Origin: Hippasteria phrygiana
Lineage: Eukaryota > Echinodermata > Asteroidea > Valvatida > Goniasteridae
DNA length: 64,000 bases
NCBI GenBank assembly: GCA_037893225.1
Contig: JAZGUH010000143.1
Span: forward strand, 1,116,001-1,180,000
Direction: 5' to 3'
The notes under the pieces were generated by a model. The model saw only the letters and a program-made list of their open reading frames with translations, did no database searches and was not told the origin of the DNA. Both the position numbers and the translations under genes were made by a program. Of the stretch, positions 23,185 through 33,142 are shown one piece after another. The first letter of the stretch is position 1. Every line of letters starts with the position of its first letter.

Positions 23185-26100
23185 TTAAATGTGCATGACT
23201 TGCACGTAGCGTTTGGGCCAATGCACATGTCTTCCGGAACGAGTGACCCGTGGTTGTTCAGGAGGATTGCTCACAGATGGAGAATTGGCCGGAAGAGTGT
23301 ACGATGCAGAAGGTGGCACTGGGACTGTAGCAGGGGTAGCAGGAGGGATACTGGCAGGTGGTGCAAGGTTGACATCTGCTACCGGTCCTGATGGGGGTGA
23401 GGAAGGTGGCTCGACATACGCCACTTTGAGGCGGTTCACACTAATGTTCTCCTTCCTTCCTCTAATGGAAAGCGTGAAGAATTTATCCGTCTTCTTCAAA
23501 ACTCGGAAGGGGCCAGTATATGGTTGTTGTAGGGGCTTCCGCACTGAGTCGACTCTGACAAAGACAAATGCGGCTTGAGTGAGACCTTTGGGCATTTGGT
23601 GCTTGACCAGCTGAGCTCGGGTATGGGTTGGAGAGACCTGACGCATATGTTGGCGTAACCTATCAACGTATCTGCCAGGGTCCAGTGTTGTGGACGGTTG
23701 ATCAGGGGTCACAAACTGTCCTGGTAACCTGAGAGTTGTCCCGAAAACCAGTTCTGCTGGCGTACAGTTCAAATCAGATTTGACTGTAGATCTAATGCCA
23801 AGGAGGGTCAAAGGGAGATACTCTGTCCATCGCTGAGGGTCTTCATGTGCCTTTAAGGCAGCTTTGAGAGTCCGGTGGAAACGTTCCACGAGCCCATTAG
23901 AGGCTGGGTGATACGCTGTAGTGCGAAGTCTCGTGGTGCCTAGCAGCTTTGTGAGCTCTGCAAACAGGTGAGACTCAAACTGTCGACCTCGATCGGTAGT
24001 AATGGTGGCTGGTGTACCATAAACGGAAATCCATCTCTCCACGAAGGCTTTCGCGACTGTTTCCGCTGTAATGTCCGGGATAGGGATGGCATCTGGCCAT
24101 CGTGTGAATCTGTCCACACATGTGAGGAGGTAAGTACAGCCATTGGAGGTGGGTAAGGGTCCAACCAAATCGATATGTACGTGCTCAAATCGCGCATCTG
24201 GAGTACTGAACGTGCCAAGTGGGGCTTTCACATGTCTGTGAACCTTCGACTTCTGACATTGAACACAGGACTGTGCCCACTTGCGGATGTCCTTGTTGAC
24301 TCCAGGCCAGACAAATCGAGAAGTGACGGTCAGCTGGGTTGCGCGAATCCCTGGATGGGAAAGGCCATGTAGGGCGTTGAAAACTGCACGCCTGTGTCTC
24401 TTGGGTACGAACGGTCGAGGGGTGCCAGTAGATGTGTCGCAGATGATACTACCTCCAGTGGTAATCAGTGGAAGTGTCTTGAGAACGAGACTAGTTGTAG
24501 GGTTCTGCAGTTCTGTCTGCAACTCAGCGTCATCCATCTGGTCGGCTGACAGTTGTTCGAAATCAACCACCGTGTCAGTGTAGAGAGCGTCAACCTCAGG
24601 ACGAGATAACGTGTCAGCAACGACGTTGTCCTTGCCTTTAACATGCCTCAGATCTGTGGTATACTGCGATATCAGATCTAAGTGTCTGATTTCACGTGGA
24701 TTGTGTCGGTCTGGCTTGGCGTGGAAGGCTTGGATCAAAGGCTTGTGATCCGTGAACACGCAGAACTGTCGCCCTTCCAGCATATATCGAAAATGTCTGA
24801 TAGTCAAGTAGACGGCGAGGAGTTCACGCCCGAACGCACTGTATTTCGTCTCGGCAGGGAGGAGCTTGTGAGAGTAGAATGCTATGGGTTGCCAGTGGTT
24901 GTCAGTGAGTTGCTGGAGTACTCCACCCACAGCTACGTCAGAAGCATCAGTCATGAGGCTAATAGGAGCGTCGATACTGGGATGAGCAAGCATGGTTGCG
25001 CGAGACAAAGCTTCCTTGACTTCAGTGAAAGCCTTGCTGCTTTCTGGTGTCCAGACCAATGGTTTACGGGACCCTTTTCTCTGTTTGCCAAGTAGGTTGG
25101 TCAGAGGAGCGAGGATATCAGCGCAGTTGGGGACGAATCGACGGTAAAAATTGACTAAACCGAGGAAACTCCTAAGTCGCTTGTATGAAGTTGGCTGAGG
25201 GAAGTTGCGAATGGCTTCGACTTTCTGTGGTAGTGGTCGAATTCCCTGTGCATCGACGTGGTGGCCAAGGAAACTGAGCTCGGATACTCCGAACACGCAT
25301 TTGCTCAGATTGATGACGACACCGTACTGTCGCAGTCTGGTGAAAAGTAGGCGGAGATGCTCTTCATGTTGTGCAGGGGTTTCACTGGCAACCAAGATGT
25401 CGTCTATATATGTGTAGACGAATGGAAGGCCTCGAACCACTTGGTCAATGAACCGTTGAAACGTCTGCGCTGCGTTTCGCAACCCAAAAGGCATCTTAAC
25501 AAATTCGAAGAGCCCAAAAGGCGTGATGATGGCTGTCTTGCTCACGTCCTCTGGTTCTACTGGGATCTGGTGATACGCCCGTATCAAGTCCACCTTGCTG
25601 AAAATGGTCTTGCCTTTCAGATTTGTTGCGAAGTCCTGAAGATGAGCGATTGGGTAACGATCAGGCACGGTCAATCGATTGAGAGCCCTATAATCGCCAC
25701 AAGGACGCCAGTCTCCAGGTGACTTCTTCGGTACAAGATGCAATGGAGAGGACCAGTTGCTGTCTGATGCACGGACTATGCCCAACTCGAGCATATGATC
25801 AAACTCGTGCTTGGCAATCTGTAAGCGGTCGGGTGCCAGACGGCGAGGACGAGCTTTGACTGGTGGTCCCTTGGTCAAGATGTGGTGAGTGACATCATGC
25901 TTCAATGGCGTCTCCCTACACAATGGCTGTGTAATCTCTGGGAAATCCTGAAGGATGGTATCGTATGTACTTGGGGAGGGTGTAGAGAAAACCGGGCTGA
26001 CGGGCGTCTCCAAGGAATTGACTCCTTTCACGACCAGGTGAGTAGTAGCGTCAATGAGTTGCTGCTTCGCAACGTCGACTAGCAGGGCAAAATGTTTTAG

Positions 26101-26403
26101 AAAGTCCGCCCCTAAAATCGGAGTAGGAGTATCGGCAAGTATGAATACCCATCTGCAAGTCCGACGGAGTCCGAAATCTAGCGCTAAGGAACGCTGTCCG
26201 TAGGTGGGGATGGGGGTACCATTGGCAGCCTGCAGGGTGAGGGACGAGCTGTTACGCCGCTCCGTTGCATTGGGGGGAAACACACTCACAGCTGCACCAG
26301 TGTCTACCAAGAACCTGTGGTTGGAGTACTTGTCCGTGACATAAAACAGGCGGCTGCCGTCTCGCCCAGTGGGAAGTGCCGCACCTACCCCCTGGGAGGT
26401 GCG
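23185..26403 (-). CDS. pol: Gypsy Pol polyprotein (PR-RT-RH-INT)
   Basis: The open frame holds, counted from a methionine codon at 26310: an aspartic protease motif ([11 protein letters not shown], residues 2-12), reverse transcriptase with YIDD at 301-304, RNase H (TDASD at 454-458 and FTDHKP near 519), an integrase zinc finger (H648, H652, C682, C685) and the integrase core D714, D773, E809 with the usual 35-residue D-E spacing. The C-terminus is proline-rich with no chromodomain. There is no in-frame stop. No independent start is needed: the frame is entered by -1 shifting from gag at 26403-26409, and is open from just upstream of that site. It copies the RNA and inserts the cDNA. Confidence 0.95.
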   Translation of the reverse strand, partial: RTSQGVGAALPTGRDGSRLFYVTDKYSNHRFLVDTGAAVSVFPPNATERRNSSSLTLQAANGTPIPTYGQRSLALDFGLRRTCRWVFILADTPTPILGADFLKHFALLVDVAKQQLIDATTHLVVKGVNSLETPVSPVFSTPSPSTYDTILQDFPEITQPLCRETPLKHDVTHHILTKGPPVKARPRRLAPDRLQIAKHEFDHMLELGIVRASDSNWSSPLHLVPKKSPGDWRPCGDYRALNRLTVPDRYPIAHLQDFATNLKGKTIFSKVDLIRAYHQIPVEPEDVSKTAIITPFGLFEFVKMPFGLRNAAQTFQRFIDQVVRGLPFVYTYIDDILVASETPAQHEEHLRLLFTRLRQYGVVINLSKCVFGVSELSFLGHHVDAQGIRPLPQKVEAIRNFPQPTSYKRLRSFLGLVNFYRRFVPNCADILAPLTNLLGKQRKGSRKPLVWTPESSKAFTEVKEALSRATMLAHPSIDAPISLMTDASDVAVGGVLQQLTDNHWQPIAFYSHKLLPAETKYSAFGRELLAVYLTIRHFRYMLEGRQFCVFTDHKPLIQAFHAKPDRHNPREIRHLDLISQYTTDLRHVKGKDNVVADTLSRPEVDALYTDTVVDFEQLSADQMDDAELQTELQNPTTSLVLKTLPLITTGGSIICDTSTGTPRPFVPKRHRRAVFNALHGLSHPGIRATQLTVTSRFVWPGVNKDIRKWAQSCVQCQKSKVHRHVKAPLGTFSTPDARFEHVHIDLVGPLPTSNGCTYLLTCVDRFTRWPDAIPIPDITAETVAKAFVERWISVYGTPATITTDRGRQFESHLFAELTKLLGTTRLRTTAYHPASNGLVERFHRTLKAALKAHEDPQRWTEYLPLTLLGIRSTVKSDLNCTPAELVFGTTLRLPGQFVTPDQPSTTLDPGRYVDRLRQHMRQVSPTHTRAQLVKHQMPKGLTQAAFVFVRVDSVRKPLQQPYTGPFRVLKKTDKFFTLSIRGRKENISVNRLKVAYVEPPSSPPSGPVADVNLAPPASIPPATPATVPVPPSASYTLPANSPSVSNPPEQPRVTRSGRHVHWPKRYVQVMHI

Positions 26404-27254
26404 TTTCCCTGATGGTCGTCACCATAGCTGCAGGGTGGTACACATTTGTGAGCCTTGTCTTGGAACCGTGCATGATACCAACAATGGGTGCTGGATGAGG
26501 TGGTAGAGCCAGTTTGTCCTCCAGCTGGATTTGAAGTAGCTGCGCGACCACAATTGCGGGGTTGGCCACGAGAGCGGGAGCGAGAGCGGGAGTAAGATTG
26601 TTGGCGCTCCAGTTGAAGTTGGAGAGAACTAACTTGCTTTGTTAGTTGCAACAGTTGCTCCTTGAGTTCATGTGTTTCGGAGGGAGACAAGACTTGTGAG
26701 ATAGCTGGTACGTGCGTCTCAACCAGTCGGTCGGCTAGAATGGCGAGATCATCGACTGTGGTGGAGTCGCTAGCTGATGTGAGGATCAGACGGATGTTGG
26801 GTGGCAGACGTTGTATGAACAGCTGGCGTAGGATGCCGGTCTCTATCTGGCGTCCACCCAAAAGCTGTTGCATCCGGCGTAAGAGCTGTGTGGGCTTACG
26901 GTCGCCAAGAACCTCTTCGTTGAGTAGGAGTTGGACTCGCCTCTGTTCTGATGCAGATGTTCGCTGAATCAAAGTCTCTTTGAGAGTGGTGTACGGTTTC
27001 TCCTTCGGCGGGGATATGAGCAGGTCTCGCACTTCTTGCGCAACCTCAGGCTGCAGGGAGGAGATGACATGCGCGTATTTCGTTGATTCCACTACAATTC
27101 CGCGGGTCAAGAACTGGGCTTCTACCTGAGCGAACCATATCTGGGGGTCACTCGCCCAGAAAGGTGGGATCTTGAGACTTACGACATGCAAGGGTGGAGA
27201 GGGTGCAGTCGGTGTGGGTACTTCGGGCTTGCTCTCATCGTCGGAAGCAGACAT
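26385..27254 (-). CDS. gag: Gypsy Gag protein
   Basis: About 289 codons starting [11 protein letters not shown]; an upstream in-frame methionine at 27281 is less likely. The middle ([20 protein letters not shown] and following helical sequence) is the capsid-like region typical of metazoan gypsy Gags. It is followed by a coiled-coil-like stretch ([20 protein letters not shown]), an SR-rich basic segment, and a C-terminal [18 protein letters not shown] cluster in place of classic CCHC knuckles. The gene ends shortly after the slippery site shared with pol. The product should assemble the particle that packages element RNA. Confidence 0.9.
   Translation of the reverse strand: MSASDDESKPEVPTPTAPSPPLHVVSLKIPPFWASDPQIWFAQVEAQFLTRGIVVESTKYAHVISSLQPEVAQEVRDLLISPPKEKPYTTLKETLIQRTSASEQRRVQLLLNEEVLGDRKPTQLLRRMQQLLGGRQIETGILRQLFIQRLPPNIRLILTSASDSTTVDDLAILADRLVETHVPAISQVLSPSETHELKEQLLQLTKQVSSLQLQLERQQSYSRSRSRSRGQPRNCGRAATSNPAGGQTGSTTSSSTHCWYHARFQDKAHKCVPPCSYGDDHQGNAPPRG
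26403..26409 (-). promoter_or_regulatory. -1 ribosomal frameshift site G GGA AAC
   Basis: The minus-strand heptamer GGGAAAC is positioned so that gag reads GGA AAC as codons, the exact X XXY YYZ phasing for tandem -1 slippage. The -1 frame is closed by TGA just upstream (about 26425) and continues without stop into the protease; gag stops about 20 nt downstream. Placement in the only short overlap makes function likely. Confidence 0.75.
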
Positions 27255-27400
27255 GACTATGAGTGCCAAGTACACGCACAAGGTAATATGCTGGTATGAA
27301 TTTATATCCGGATAGGATTACCAACTTGGCGTACCATAAATTTCTAGACCATTATCAGTGAAAGTGTGATATCATGTTATTTCTGCACATGGAAATCGCA

Positions 27401-27418
27401 ATCACGTCAGGGTCACCA
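27401..27418 (-). promoter_or_regulatory. Primer-binding site
   Basis: Minus-strand TGGTGACCCTGACGTGAT lies 2-4 bp inside the 5' LTR. The TGG start complements a tRNA CCA end. The exact tRNA species is not identified here. Confidence 0.75.
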
Positions 27419-27421
27419 ATT

Positions 27422-28796
27422 CGTAGGGTAGTGTTTTTGAAGCGGGGAAACAGATTCAAAAATGAAGTTGACTCACAAAAGAAAAAGGAAAATGAGTAGA
27501 TAATCAGAATTATGAGAAGGTACCCTACGCTTTACTGTGCGATTTCAAATGCAAGAAATTACATGATCGGACACGAATCAACAATTCAAAAAGGAACAAT
27601 GATTTATTCTATTAAATAATTTTCTTCTCAGCAAAAGCAGTAACAACTATGCACGAAGATTCTGTGATAAACTTCAACAATTACGAATGATAAATCAATG
27701 TGCAATTTCAATATAATCAAATTACAAAGGATAACGATTTACTTGGTTTGCAAAAATGACAAGTAAAGGAACGTGGTCTTTGGTGTACTGTACGTCGTAC
27801 ACAAAGTCCTAAGTCGAGATCCTGAGCGAGAAAGTTCGACAGACAGTTCACTGTAACTCTGGATAAGCAGGAAGACAGTTAGTTCACTGATTCCTTGAGG
27901 TTAAGCGATCATTGAGCTGAAATCTCAAGTTGAGTCGACGACGGCAATGATTAGGCAAAAGTTCTGGAAACGACGACGAAGACTTGACAAAACCGCAGCG
28001 GCCTATGCAGCTCGCATGTCCGACGATCAACTGACAGTTGCAACAACAGCGAGGGCCGAGGTCAGGAAAAAAAAACACGGCGGTATGCTCCGAACGTCGG
28101 CGTGGAAAAACTACTCCGACTAGGGTAACAAAACCGGCCGTGGCAGGCTAATAATAGGGACGAACAAAACCGTCCGTCATTTGTCCATAGTCGCAGGAAT
28201 GGTCAGCTACTGGGCCGGAATGGAGTCCAGGAAACACTGCCGATGTTAAAATTCATCCAACGCACCGAAACAGCTGGTGCGTGTGTGGTAACGTTGCACT
28301 GTGCGAAACTGTCAGTGTCAGACTGTGGTTCAGGTGACTGGTTGCCACGACGTGCGTAAACACGCAAGATGGCGTCTGAACGACGAAATGCTCAGGAAAC
28401 TGGTCGATCAAAACAATCCAAAAGGTCACTTTCCCGAAAAGTTTAGGGGTTAAAAGCTACACACACAGCCTCACCGTTTCATAAAAGGAAACTTGGGAAT
28501 GTATGTAGGCCTGGAACGAGTATGGTACACACTTTAGGCTGAAAACATTACAGATCAACTACGATGGAAGTTTGATCGGTTGCATGCTGCATAATCGAAA
28601 AAAAACAAGGTGGATTACACCATAGCCCCAGACAGGAATATAAGTGAGGGCTCTGATTGGTTGAGCCATTGGACATACAATACATATTCATGAACAGGGA
28701 AATAAACTGGTTACTTGTCTGGGCAAAACATCTGGGGTGAATAAAGCAAAATTACACCTAAACTTACATATGTGTATGGAAACAAACGAATCAATT
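27422..28796 (-). repeat. 5' LTR, outer end missing
   Basis: Identical to the left LTR apart from about five substitutions, one 4-bp deletion and one added A. Similarity stops abruptly after CGAATCAATT at 28796, about 83 bp before the end defined by the other LTR. The outermost U3 of the 5' LTR is therefore lost, presumably by deletion with flank. Confidence 0.85.
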
Positions 28797-28819
28797 CTCG
28801 GTCCTGCTCTCAGACGTTA

Positions 28820-29173
28820 AGCCAACAGAGCAACTGTGTTGTAGCTACATGTACATGTACCCGGTAATGCAGGCTCGGGGCAGTGGACCCCTCCCCCCCC
28901 CCCCCCCCCCTTCCTCTGAGCAGGGTCATCTGTAGCGACATTGCTGTCGAGGGAGAATCTTTTCCCACCATTTGGTCTAAGAGACGACACAAGTTGATTA
29001 TCAGTCGACCCCTTAGCCTAGAGCCAACAGAGCAACTGTGTTGTAGCTACATGTACCCAATAATGCAGGCTCAGGGCAGTGAACCATCCTCCCTCTGAGC
29101 AGGATCATCTGTAGCGACATGGCTGTGGAGGGAGAATTTTTCCCGCTTTTGGTCTAAGAAATGACATGAGTTG
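28820..29173. repeat. Diverged tandem duplication (~200 bp)
   Basis: Copy 1 (28820-28996) and copy 2 (29022-29173) share AGCCAACAGAGCAACTGTG, TGTAGCTACATGTAC, TCATCTGTAGCGACAT and TTTGGTCTAAGA. Copy 1 contains a poly-C tract (28891-28910) absent from copy 2. Function unknown. Confidence 0.75.
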
Positions 29174-29334
29174 TCCTCTTTGGGAGAAGCTGACACCTGG
29201 ACTGGAACTCGAACCTACATGTACTAGATAATATCCTTTGGAACTGTTCATACCCCGAGTGAGGAAGAAAGGAGTCTCAGAAAAATCCAGGCCTGGACTT
29301 TTATCGTGCATTTATATTATGTGTTTTAAATGGG

Positions 29335-30005
29335 ACTTGAAGGTTTGCATGGTGGACATGAACAAAGTATGGAAGGTTTGCGGCATCACCATGTAAAATT
29401 GATCGTTTTGTTATTTGTGTGGTTTTTACATAGCATTTTAAACAGTATTCTCTGTTCGTCATCAGTCTTCTGATGATGAACAGAGCATACTGTTTGAAAC
29501 GTTAAGTTAAAACTGGTTCCTCTCAGAACTACACAACTCAAAAAGAGATGAATTTTACATGGTTATGGTGGCCCCAAAGGGACATAATCATTCGTGAATA
29601 TCTTTGTGACGTCGTGAATTTATTCACGACTGGTCCTGAATATTTTTCGCAATCTGAATTCTCCTCCATCATCTCCATTGAAGTTTTTGATACAACGTAC
29701 GATGGAGCATGCTATAGTATGCAACGGCCATCATTGACCATGATAATGCGTGAATTGTATGTAATAACGCCCTCTAATTGCCCGCTCGGTGAAATACCCT
29801 CCAAGCTACTAAAAAAATATTTGCGACAAAATTCACGACCAGTCATGAACAATTTGCAACATCGTGGATTTGTTTCACGATGTCGTGAAAATATTCACGA
29901 CCAGTCGTAAATAAATTCACGAAGTCGCAAACAATATTCACGACCGATTATGTCCCTTCAGGGCCACCATACATGGTGTTACCTCAAACCTTCCATACTT
30001 CATAT
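29335..30005. mobile_element. Inverted-repeat element carrying a nested MITE
   Basis: AAGTATGGAAGGTTTGCGGC followed by ATCACCATGTAAAATT (29368-29402) is inverted at about 29549-29563 plus 29972-30001, where the arm is split by the MITE at 29566-29969. Between the arms a hairpin, CTGTTCGTCATCAGTCTTCT / GATGATGAACAG, occurs near 29452-29485. Confidence 0.65.
29566..29969. mobile_element. MITE with TGGTGGCCC ends and TA duplication
   Basis: A 404-bp element, ends TGGTGGCCCCAAAGGGACAT / ATGTCCCTTCAGGGCCACCA, flanked by TA (29564-29565, 29970-29971). Subterminal regions contain many inverted iterations of TTCACGACTGGTCGTGAAT-like sequence. Its TA target suggests Tc1/mariner mobilisation. The 120-codon plus-strand frame inside is not supported as a gene. 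Confidence 0.8.
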
Positions 30006-30470
30006 TACATGTATGTGTTTTCCTAAATTTTATTCTTAAATTCTTGCCAAAAATATTCAGTTGGAATTAGTGTTATTAAATTGAGTAAGAAACCATCTTT
30101 AGGTCAGACAAATTTGTTTTATCAGTGTCAACAATCATACTAGTTCCCAAGCATATTTTTAAGGAACAAAAGTCTTGCCAAGGACAGCAGAATTTAATTC
30201 ACAATGTTTCATTTACTTCTCATGAGTATTAAGTGTCAACAATCATACTTAGTAATTTACTTAAATCTGTAAAAATCGCTTGTTTGGGAACAAAAATCTT
30301 GCCAGTGATGACAGGATTTCATTTACAGGTTCTATTTTCCTCATTTAATTACAATTTGTGCCAACATAAATTTCATATTCTTTAAATCAATTCCGGTTTC
30401 ATTGGAATAAGACTGTTTGAAAAGATTATGACTCGTTTGCTTCATTTTCTGTTGTTTTTACAGGAAATAA
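30006..30470. other. Non-coding, imperfect local duplication
   Basis: GTGTCAACAATCATACTTAG-like and AAGTCTTGCCA...GACAG blocks occur twice (about 30125-30200 and 30232-30320). No gene. Confidence 0.4.
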
Positions 30471-30474
30471 AACC

Positions 30475-30738
30475 TTAGTCACATGACTATTGTGATTAGT
30501 CATCATTTTGAATGACTAACTGGAAAAGTCAGGTGACTAACGTTTAGTCCTTTCAGACATCAGTTGGATTTAATCAGAAGACTAATTAATTTTAGTCATT
30601 TTGACTAACTTATGACTAATTATTCGACTAATAAATATTAGTCATCTGGCTTGATGACTAACTTTAGTTGGTCCTTTCAGACATAGCGCAGGACTAACTT
30701 TTATTAGTCAAAATGACTAACTTATGTTTACAGTGTAG
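30475..30738. repeat. TTAGTCA/TGACTAA-rich element end
   Basis: Dense copies of TTAGTCA and TGACTAA in both orientations end at AAAATGACTAACTTATGTTT plus ACAGTGTAG. The last ~28 bp are the inverse of 18566-18595, so the two loci carry opposite ends of the same repeat family. Confidence 0.6.
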
Positions 30739-31968
30739 GGTATTCCGGATATTCCGGATATACCCAGCACGATATGGGGCAGAGGTACTATCCAGACTAT
30801 TGTTACCAAACACATCCCCCCTAGACATCTGAAAAGAATTCCTGAGATTCCGGGAACACAATGACCAACACAAAAGAGGGGGGGGGGGGGGCTAATGTGC
30901 CCTAATGTGCCCATGTGTCTTTGTGTGCTATAGAGTTCAAGATGGCCGCTTTCTGAGCAGGATCAGTCTAAAGTTTTATTTATTCGTCACCGTTTTCACG
31001 AAGAGACACACATGTGGATTTTGAAGAAAAGGCGTTCTCGAGATAATCGCAAGTGGAGTTTATCCTATTTTAAAACTGCAAAAAATACTACTTTGCAACA
31101 TTTTTATGCAGCAAGGAAACCTTCACATGATTCTATGAGAGGTGAATTTTCACGTGAACCCAGTAATTATAATTAACACGGTGGTTAATTCGCCTAAATT
31201 AATTAGTAAAGATGCGCGTCTCTTAGTGAAAACTTTCCTACATTGAAGCCCATTCTGTTCAGTGTGTTTTTGCATATGGAAGGGGCGCGCGTGTTTACGC
31301 GCGCGCAGCTGAGAATGTAACAAAGATGTGCACTGAAAACATCAATTAGTCAGTTGACTGAAACAATTATTCATTTTCATGTTTAGTTTTACCCATCTTT
31401 AATTGGTCAACAGATCAAAAGATTAGTCAATTCACTTTTTAATTGACTAATTGACTAATTAGTCTTTCAAAATGGTTTAGTTTTACAAATTTTTCTTGAG
31501 ATTAGTAATGCTCGAAATTTAATAAGTAATGCAAGAAAATTAATTTGTCAAACAACAAAATTAATTAGTCTAACAATACCAATAACTATAGTTACTGGTT
31601 TTGTCAGACTAATTAAAAGACTAATACATTTTGTGGTAAAATATGACTAATAAATTGTGTGCAAAACTATAGTTTTGCACACAATTTTGTATGAAAGTCA
31701 CTAAAACTGTAAATTTATTGTCAATGTCCAACAACCTAGCCATGTCACGACATCTACAAAAAGCTATAACATACACACTAGATTGACACTTTTTTGTAAT
31801 TTTGAACAGTTTCTTGATGTCGAAAATTGCGATGTTCTTAGGCAAGTCGTGTAAATCTGTGCGGTGTTGCACGTTCACCGTTCATCGCGGTAGCCATCTC
31901 TATTTTTCGTGTTGAGTTTTGTCATCTTTCATCATCTTACACCCTAAACAAAAATAAAAACCATGTCC
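30739..31968. repeat. Repeat flank of the Polinton
   Basis: No gene recognised. Contains CCGTTTTCACGAAGAGAC at about 30990 and GTCTCTTAGTGAAAAC near 31219, an ATATTCCGGATA duplication (30743-30763), a GCGCGCGTGTTTACGCGCGC palindrome near 31287, and many TTAGTC motifs (31340-31640). Related motifs occur on the far side of the Polinton (44560-44815), so this is probably the host repeat it inserted into. Confidence 0.45.
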
Positions 31969-31973
31969 TCTGT
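31969..31973. repeat. Target-site duplication, left (TCTGT)
   Basis: TCTGT immediately before the left TIR. The same five bases follow the right TIR at 44065-44069. Polintons usually make 5-6 bp duplications, so this fits integrase-mediated insertion. Confidence 0.8.
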
Positions 31974-32221
31974 AGTAGTAAGGGAGATGCCGATTCTATG
32001 TCATTTCTTGTTTTTTCACTTTTCTCTCTAATTTTGCTGTATATACATACGTCAATTTTTTTTAAAACAAAAATCGTCTAAAAATCGCCCAAAATTTTGC
32101 TGGGGTACTACACACCAAAATTTGCACAAAATCAAGAAAATAAAAAGTATTTTCCATAGTCCACAAGCGTACGAAAACGCCCGGGCGCCCCGGCGAATAA
32201 GATATTGCTCTAAAATAACAT
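31974..32221 (+). repeat. Left terminal inverted repeat
   Basis: About 248 bp, nearly identical to the inverse of 43816-44064. Only a handful of differences, all near the inner end (around CGGCGAATAAG and TTGCTCTAAAAT). Begins with AG as in other Polintons. Contains a GC-rich palindromic block (GCCCGGGCGCCCCGGCG) near the inner end. Confidence 0.92.
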
Positions 32222-32284
32222 AAGCCAAAAAAAATTAATTATTTTTTTATTTTTTAAAAAAATATTATATTTGTTACTATAAAG

Positions 32285-32653
32285 ATGGAAACTCAACCCA
32301 TGATTCGAGGATACAATAGATGGAACAAAATATCTTTAAAAAGATATATCGATAAGTATAACTTATCTTTAGGAACACCAACAGGACGCCGTAATACGTA
32401 TATCAGGCGAGATTATATTCGAGCTATAAAAGAAGAAGAAGACAAATTTTTAAATTTGAGAATACGATCTAAAGCTTCGTTAGCGCGGCTCGCGCACGAT
32501 AAAAATTTACGAGTTATTTCTTCGGGTAGAAATGGTCGAGTGATAAAAAAAGATTACATCGAAGCTATAAAAAGATTTAAGGAGCAAAATACTTTTCGAG
32601 AATCAGACTTTCGAGAGACTAGAAGATTTGAAAACAGTTATAGAAATTTGTAA
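32285..32653 (+). CDS. Polinton small basic protein with two internal repeats
   Basis: 122 codons, first ORF inside the left TIR, start context TATAAAGATGG. The protein is strongly basic and consists of two related ~47-residue units, each ending in a similar motif (RRDYIRAIKE at 41-50, KKDYIEAIKR at 88-97). The pattern recalls small helix-extended-helix or SAP-like DNA-binding modules, but this is an inference from shape only. No firm family assignment. Position and charge would suit a nucleic-acid-binding virion or regulatory protein. Confidence 0.6.
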   Translation: METQPMIRGYNRWNKISLKRYIDKYNLSLGTPTGRRNTYIRRDYIRAIKEEEDKFLNLRIRSKASLARLAHDKNLRVISSGRNGRVIKKDYIEAIKRFKEQNTFRESDFRETRRFENSYRNL

Positions 32654-32710
32654 CTGATTCCGAGTCTGTTTATCGACGATCCAGAGCAATTTTACAACAC
32701 CCATACGTCG

Positions 32711-33139
32711 ATGATCAAAAACAAAATCGTCGCTGAATTAATAAAAATAAAAACGATGAAACTACAGATCGCTATGAAAATAAAGTATGTAAAAAAATCA
32801 GGTGTTGAGACTACAACATCAACCGCTACTCATTTTAGTTACCAAAATCGAGTATTAAACAAGAGCGAGATAGCTACGACTATCGGGAAACAATATGAAA
32901 CTATATTATCTCAGATAGATAAATATACGAATAAAGGAAGTGGTTGGACTATAGACAAAATAGTCGCGTTTTACATTAACATAAACAGAGTGACCCCTCT
33001 GGTAGGCGCTTCTTACGTAAAACTACCCGAGTATGTAGCTAACAAACACGCAACCGTCAACATCAAAAACGAAGATCAAGAGTTTATAAGATGGTGTATA
33101 TTGGATAAATTGGTTTTTCGCAAATCCAACACTCGTTAG
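32711..33139 (+). CDS. PolB-upstream-region-like ORF, polymerase body absent
   Basis: 142 codons. Residues 76-130 (GSGW at 76-79, an SYVKLP segment near 101-106, NIKNEDQEFIRWC at 117-129) match the conserved region I associate with the N-terminal part or upstream domain of DNA polymerase B proteins in animal Polintons. There the motif is followed by exonuclease and polymerase domains. Here the frame stops 13 residues after the motif, and the next gene converges only 3 bp away, leaving no room for a polymerase. It is either a remnant after deletion or a stand-alone derivative. The ORF is intact and the upstream methionines at residues 1 and 16 are both possible starts. Confidence 0.65.
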   Translation: MIKNKIVAELIKIKTMKLQIAMKIKYVKKSGVETTTSTATHFSYQNRVLNKSEIATTIGKQYETILSQIDKYTNKGSGWTIDKIVAFYININRVTPLVGASYVKLPEYVANKHATVNIKNEDQEFIRWCILDKLVFRKSNTR

Positions 33140-33142
33140 AGT

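Larger units (their letters stand above)
20952..28796 (-). mobile_element. Ty3/gypsy LTR retrotransposon
   Basis: A 7.85 kb element on the minus strand: 5' LTR at right (27422-28796), primer-binding site (27401-27418), gag (26385-27254), pol in the -1 frame (23185-26403), polypurine tract (22413-22425) and 3' LTR at left (20952-22412). Pol domain order PR-RT-RNaseH-INT is that of Ty3/gypsy. The LTR copies differ by about five substitutions and two small indels by eye over 1.37 kb, so the insertion is young. The 5' LTR lacks its outer ~85 bp, so no target duplication can be read. Confidence 0.95.

Noticed and set aside
23191..26967. Numerous plus-strand ORFs (up to 137 codons) opposite gag and pol
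   Set aside because: Antisense shadows of the long gypsy frames; no domain content.
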